Origin: Hyphomicrobiales bacterium
Lineage (GTDB): Bacteria; Pseudomonadota; Alphaproteobacteria; Rhizobiales; Aestuariivirgaceae
Reading direction: 5' to 3'
DNA: 5,192 nt
NCBI GenBank assembly: GCA_020029455.1
Contig: JAIBJH010000201.1
Location: 1-5,192 of the forward strand
Under the pieces are notes generated by a model, which had not been told where the DNA came from, ran no database searches, and saw nothing but the letters and a program-made list of their open reading frames with translations. Each line of letters starts with the position of its first letter. Within the stretch, counting starts at the first letter, position 1. Shown here in pieces: positions 5,102 to 5,192 of this stretch. The position numbers and the translations under genes were made by a program.

Positions 5102-5192
5102 CTATCCGGCGCTTCCCATGCGCCGGGCAATCTCGGCCCGGTAGGGGCTTGCCGGATAGACGCCAAGCACGCGCACGTAAGACGTGAAGAAG
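5102..5192 (-). CDS. C-terminal end of an unidentified protein (partial, continues past right edge)
   Basis: Read on the minus strand, the last 29 codons run from the window edge to TAG at 5104-5102. They begin FFTSYVRVLGVYPASPYRAE and end with a basic ARRMGSAG-like tail. Third codon positions are mainly G or C, as in the GC-rich genes here, whereas plus-strand frames over the same bases are interrupted by stops or lack a start signal, so real coding is likely. The fragment is too short to name a family, and I do not recognise it. It is in the same direction as the ArsR operon but 193 bases upstream, with a hairpin and a separate promoter between, so it is probably a separate transcription unit. 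Confidence 0.55.
   Translation of the reverse strand, partial: FFTSYVRVLGVYPASPYRAEIARRMGSAG

Noticed and set aside
5046..5144. Small plus-strand ORF of 32 codons (MVEQILVGQV...)
   Set aside because: No ribosome binding site or promoter, and it overlaps a better-supported coding end on the opposite strand and the hairpin.
4927..5166. 79-codon minus-strand open frame in the intergenic region
   Set aside because: It overlaps the right-edge gene in another frame and runs through the promoter and operators; composition is not protein-like and no start signal is seen.

Overview
The window looks like chromosomal DNA from a GC-rich alphaproteobacterium, most likely of the Hyphomicrobiales (Rhizobiales). 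The basis is the large PodJ-like coiled-coil / membrane / Sel1-repeat protein on the left and the G/C-rich third codon positions of most genes. The genus cannot be fixed from the sequence alone.

Layout. (1) Positions 1-2839, plus strand: a large polar-localisation-type protein, cut by the left edge. It has a long coiled-coil N-terminal part, a proline/acidic linker, one membrane segment and four Sel1 repeats. (2) Positions 2859-4908, minus strand: a compact four-gene operon, read from right to left. Its order is an ArsR-type repressor, an SRPBCC/AHSA1-type protein, a second and divergent SRPBCC protein, and a RibD_C/dihydrofolate-reductase-like protein. Gaps between the genes are 4, 26 and 25 bases, and each downstream gene has a clear Shine-Dalgarno sequence. 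The operon converges on the Sel1 gene with only 19 bases between the two stop codons. (3) Positions 4909-5101: an intergenic region with a strong sigma70-like promoter for the operon, three AACC...GGTT dyads tiling that promoter, and a hairpin that may end the transcript arriving from the right. (4) Positions 5102-5192, minus strand: the last 29 codons of another gene, which continues beyond the right edge.

How the parts work together (inference): the ArsR-type protein probably represses its own operon by binding the AACC-N4-GGTT palindromes. One palindrome overlaps the -35 box and another covers the predicted transcription start and the ATG. The predicted start lies at or next to that ATG, so the repressor mRNA is probably leaderless. 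The downstream SRPBCC and DHFR-like proteins would be co-induced. ArsR plus SRPBCC pairs are common and mostly uncharacterised. The second SRPBCC gene is clearly poorer in GC than its neighbours and may have been acquired separately. I see no CRISPR array, transposase, tRNA or rRNA. I found no strong evidence for a wholly new system; the regulatory region of the operon is the most distinctive part.
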